Shown: positions 62,300-64,000 of the stretch, one piece after another
How positions within the stretch are numbered: position 1 is the stretch's first letter
Layout of the letters: the number at the start of each line of letters is the position of its first letter
NCBI GenBank assembly: GCA_963728985.1
Contig: CAVSME010000003.1
Coordinates: forward strand, 868,001-932,000
Direction: 5' to 3'
Length of the DNA stretch: 64,000 nucleotides
Origin: DASXAI01 sp963728985
GTDB lineage: Bacteria; Actinomycetota; Acidimicrobiia; Acidimicrobiales; Ilumatobacteraceae
Program-made: the position numbers and the translations under genes
The notes under the pieces: model-generated
Told to the model about the DNA's origin: nothing
Databases searched by the model: none
What the model saw: the letters and a program-made list of their open reading frames with translations, nothing else

Positions 62300-64000
62300 G
62301 TGGCCGCAGTGACGATGCGGACGATGTTGTTCACCGACATCGTGGGCTCGACGAGCCTCCTGCAGCGGCTCGGTGGAGACCGGTACACGAACGTCCTGCA
62401 ACGGCACCAGGACATCGTTCGCGACGGTCTGTCGGCCTTTCGCGGCACCGAGGTGCGCACAGAAGGAGACGCCTTCTTCGCCACCTTCGACACCGCGTCG
62501 GACGGTGTTGCCGCTGCAGTCTTCGCCCAGCGCGGCCTCGGGGCCGAAGCGTGGCCCTCGGATGCAGTCGTTCAAGTGCGCATGGGCCTGCACGTCGGCG
62601 AGGTGGCGGACACGACGGCAGGACTGGTCGGCTTGGCCATCCACCACACTGCCCGCATCGCAGCCGTTGCCCACGGTGGGCAGGTGCTGGTCAGCGAACA
62701 GGCCAAAGTTCTCGCTGGCAACCTTCAGAACGGCATCAGCCTGCGCGAGCTCGGACCGCATCGCCTGCGCGACGTCGGAACGGTCGACCTCTATCAGGCC
62801 GCTCACGCCGACCTGCGAGACCGGTTTCCGCCCATTCGATCAGTTGGACCGGCGCGGGCCACCCTCCCAGCACCACGTACATCGCTGATCGGTCGCGCGA
62901 TCGAGGAGAACGCCGTCATCGGACTGATGCGTCACCATCGCATCGTGACGTTGACAGGCGCTGGCGGGAGCGGCAAGACCCGGCTGGCGCTGCAAGTGGC
63001 CGCGATGCAGGTCGATCGGTTTCCGGATGGCGTCTGGTGGGTCGACCTCTCGGCTCTCGTCGACGCCAGCGACGTAGCGCCGGCCGTCGCCGCCGTACTC
63101 GGAGTGAGCGCTGGGAATCTCGACGCCGTCGCCGGTCTGTTCGCCGACCGAGAAGCACTCGTGGTCTTGGATAATTGCGAACACGTCCTGGAGTCGTGCT
63201 CGCAGTTCGCTGAGCGCCTGCTCCTCACGAGCGGCGCCTCCTCGGTCCTGGCGAGCTCGCGCGAGCGATTGGGAGTTGATGGCGAGCTCGTGTTCCGCGT
63301 CCCGCCGCTTTCGCTGGCACCCGCCGGTGCGACGGTCGCGGAAGGTCTTCGCAGTGAAGCCGTTCAACTCTTCGCCGCACGTAGCGCACTCGTGCGGACG
63401 GGCTACGACGTGACCGATAGCGACATCTCCGCCGTGATCGAGATCTGTCGATATCTGGACGGCATGCCTCTCGCGATCGAGTTGGCCGCGGCGCAGATGC
63501 GAGTCATGACGCCGAACGAGCTCGCTCATCGCCTCGGCGACCGCTTCGCGCTGATGATCAAGGGTGCGCGGGGCGCCCCACCTCGTCATCAAACGCTGCG
63601 AGCCACGATCGAGTGGAGCCTCGATACGTTGACCACCGAGGAACAGTCACTCCTGCTGCGACTGGCTGTGTTCCGAGGCAGCGCTGACTTCGAGAGCGTC
63701 CGACGGGTGTGCGGGGCCGAAGACGGCGAGCCGGAAGTGCTTGCACTCCTCGCCGGCCTGCAAGACAAATCACTGATCGAGGCTGACGTGGTCGGGACCG
63801 CCACCCGCTATCGGCTGCTCGAAACGATCCGTCAATGCGCCTATGAGTGGCTCGCGGCCGCCGAGGATGTCCAGGCTGTCCACGCGCGCCACGCGGCGTG
63901 GTTCCTAGCACTGGCCGAGGTATTGGCCGCCGGCCCGACGAGGAGCGAAGATCGGGCCTGGATCCGCCGCCATGACACCGAAGCGGACAACTTCCGAGCA
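62300..64000 (+). CDS. Class III adenylate cyclase-ATPase regulator (partial)
   Basis: Open to the window edge (567 codons seen). An N-terminal class III cyclase domain (MLFTDIVGSTSLL, TEGDAFFATF with the metal Asp, RMGLHVGEV) is followed by an NB-ARC/AAA-type ATPase (TLTGAGGSGKTRLALQ, ALVVLDNCEHVLE, LASSRERLGVDGE, GMPLAIELAAAQ). Relatives continue with TPR repeats and some a LuxR HTH. The start is GTG 62297 or 62300, or ATG 62315. Confidence 0.85.
   Translation, partial: MAAVTMRTMLFTDIVGSTSLLQRLGGDRYTNVLQRHQDIVRDGLSAFRGTEVRTEGDAFFATFDTASDGVAAAVFAQRGLGAEAWPSDAVVQVRMGLHVGEVADTTAGLVGLAIHHTARIAAVAHGGQVLVSEQAKVLAGNLQNGISLRELGPHRLRDVGTVDLYQAAHADLRDRFPPIRSVGPARATLPAPRTSLIGRAIEENAVIGLMRHHRIVTLTGAGGSGKTRLALQVAAMQVDRFPDGVWWVDLSALVDASDVAPAVAAVLGVSAGNLDAVAGLFADREALVVLDNCEHVLESCSQFAERLLLTSGASSVLASSRERLGVDGELVFRVPPLSLAPAGATVAEGLRSEAVQLFAARSALVRTGYDVTDSDISAVIEICRYLDGMPLAIELAAAQMRVMTPNELAHRLGDRFALMIKGARGAPPRHQTLRATIEWSLDTLTTEEQSLLLRLAVFRGSADFESVRRVCGAEDGEPEVLALLAGLQDKSLIEADVVGTATRYRLLETIRQCAYEWLAAAEDVQAVHARHAAWFLALAEVLAAGPTRSEDRAWIRRHDTEADNFRA

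Overview
The window is very GC-rich, compact DNA from an actinobacterium. It carries a WhiB1-type protein next to PdtaS, a DUF3107 protein, an EmbR-like SARP-FHA regulator, a class E sortase, SufR and F420/flavin LLM oxidoreductases. A complete System I (Ccm) cytochrome c maturation operon is present, which mycobacteria and streptomycetes lack (they use System II). This fits a deep actinobacterial lineage such as Acidimicrobiia (inference). Many genes overlap by ATGA or GTGA, and many secreted proteins carry long Thr/Pro linkers. No rRNA, tRNA, CRISPR array or insertion sequence was recognised, and no gene-free stretch exceeds about 210 bases.

Layout. 0-5 kb: etfBA, a lipid kinase, whiB1 with a perfect CRP-type site, and pdtaS. 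5-12 kb: a frameshifted cytochrome c, a YtkA-like protein, two tandem ArsA/Get3-like ATPases with DUF3107, and an Fe-S group (mrp, sufR, cysteine desulfurase). 12-24 kb: secreted proteins, a split AtuA pair, sixA, and the operon ccmABCDEFGHI ending in the AtuA large gene. 24-35 kb: sortase, acyl-CoA enzymes (two enoyl-CoA hydratases, a biotinyl carrier, a carboxyltransferase), a transaminase/omega-amidase pair, NlpC/P60, a glycosyltransferase, TetR, phenylalanine hydroxylase with a divergent Lrp, and a quinone-oxidoreductase-like MDR.

35.9-47 kb is the most distinctive region, a probable protein-phosphorylation island. It holds a membrane protein with a TIR-like C-terminus, an OmpA-domain protein with a Met-rich linker, and a vWA protein (frameshifted) divergent from a Ser/Thr kinase with a C-terminal zinc ribbon. 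A zinc metallopeptidase, an EmbR-like SARP-FHA regulator, a PP2C phosphatase and a double-FHA transmembrane HtrA-like protease follow. vWA, kinase and PP2C match the TerY-P triad idea; the FHA proteins are the obvious phosphothreonine readers.

47-64 kb: vapBC, an MFS exporter, an ECF sigma factor with a SnoaL-like tail, an amidohydrolase, two LLM oxidoreductases, an RTX-like protein and a cluster of LDTR-repeat surface proteins. An ArsR/SRPBCC/DUF899 operon, a methyltransferase and a truncated adenylate cyclase-ATPase regulator complete it. Four genes (cytochrome c, vWA, lectin/LDTR, SRPBCC) each look broken by a single small indel, so base-level sequence quality should be kept in mind.
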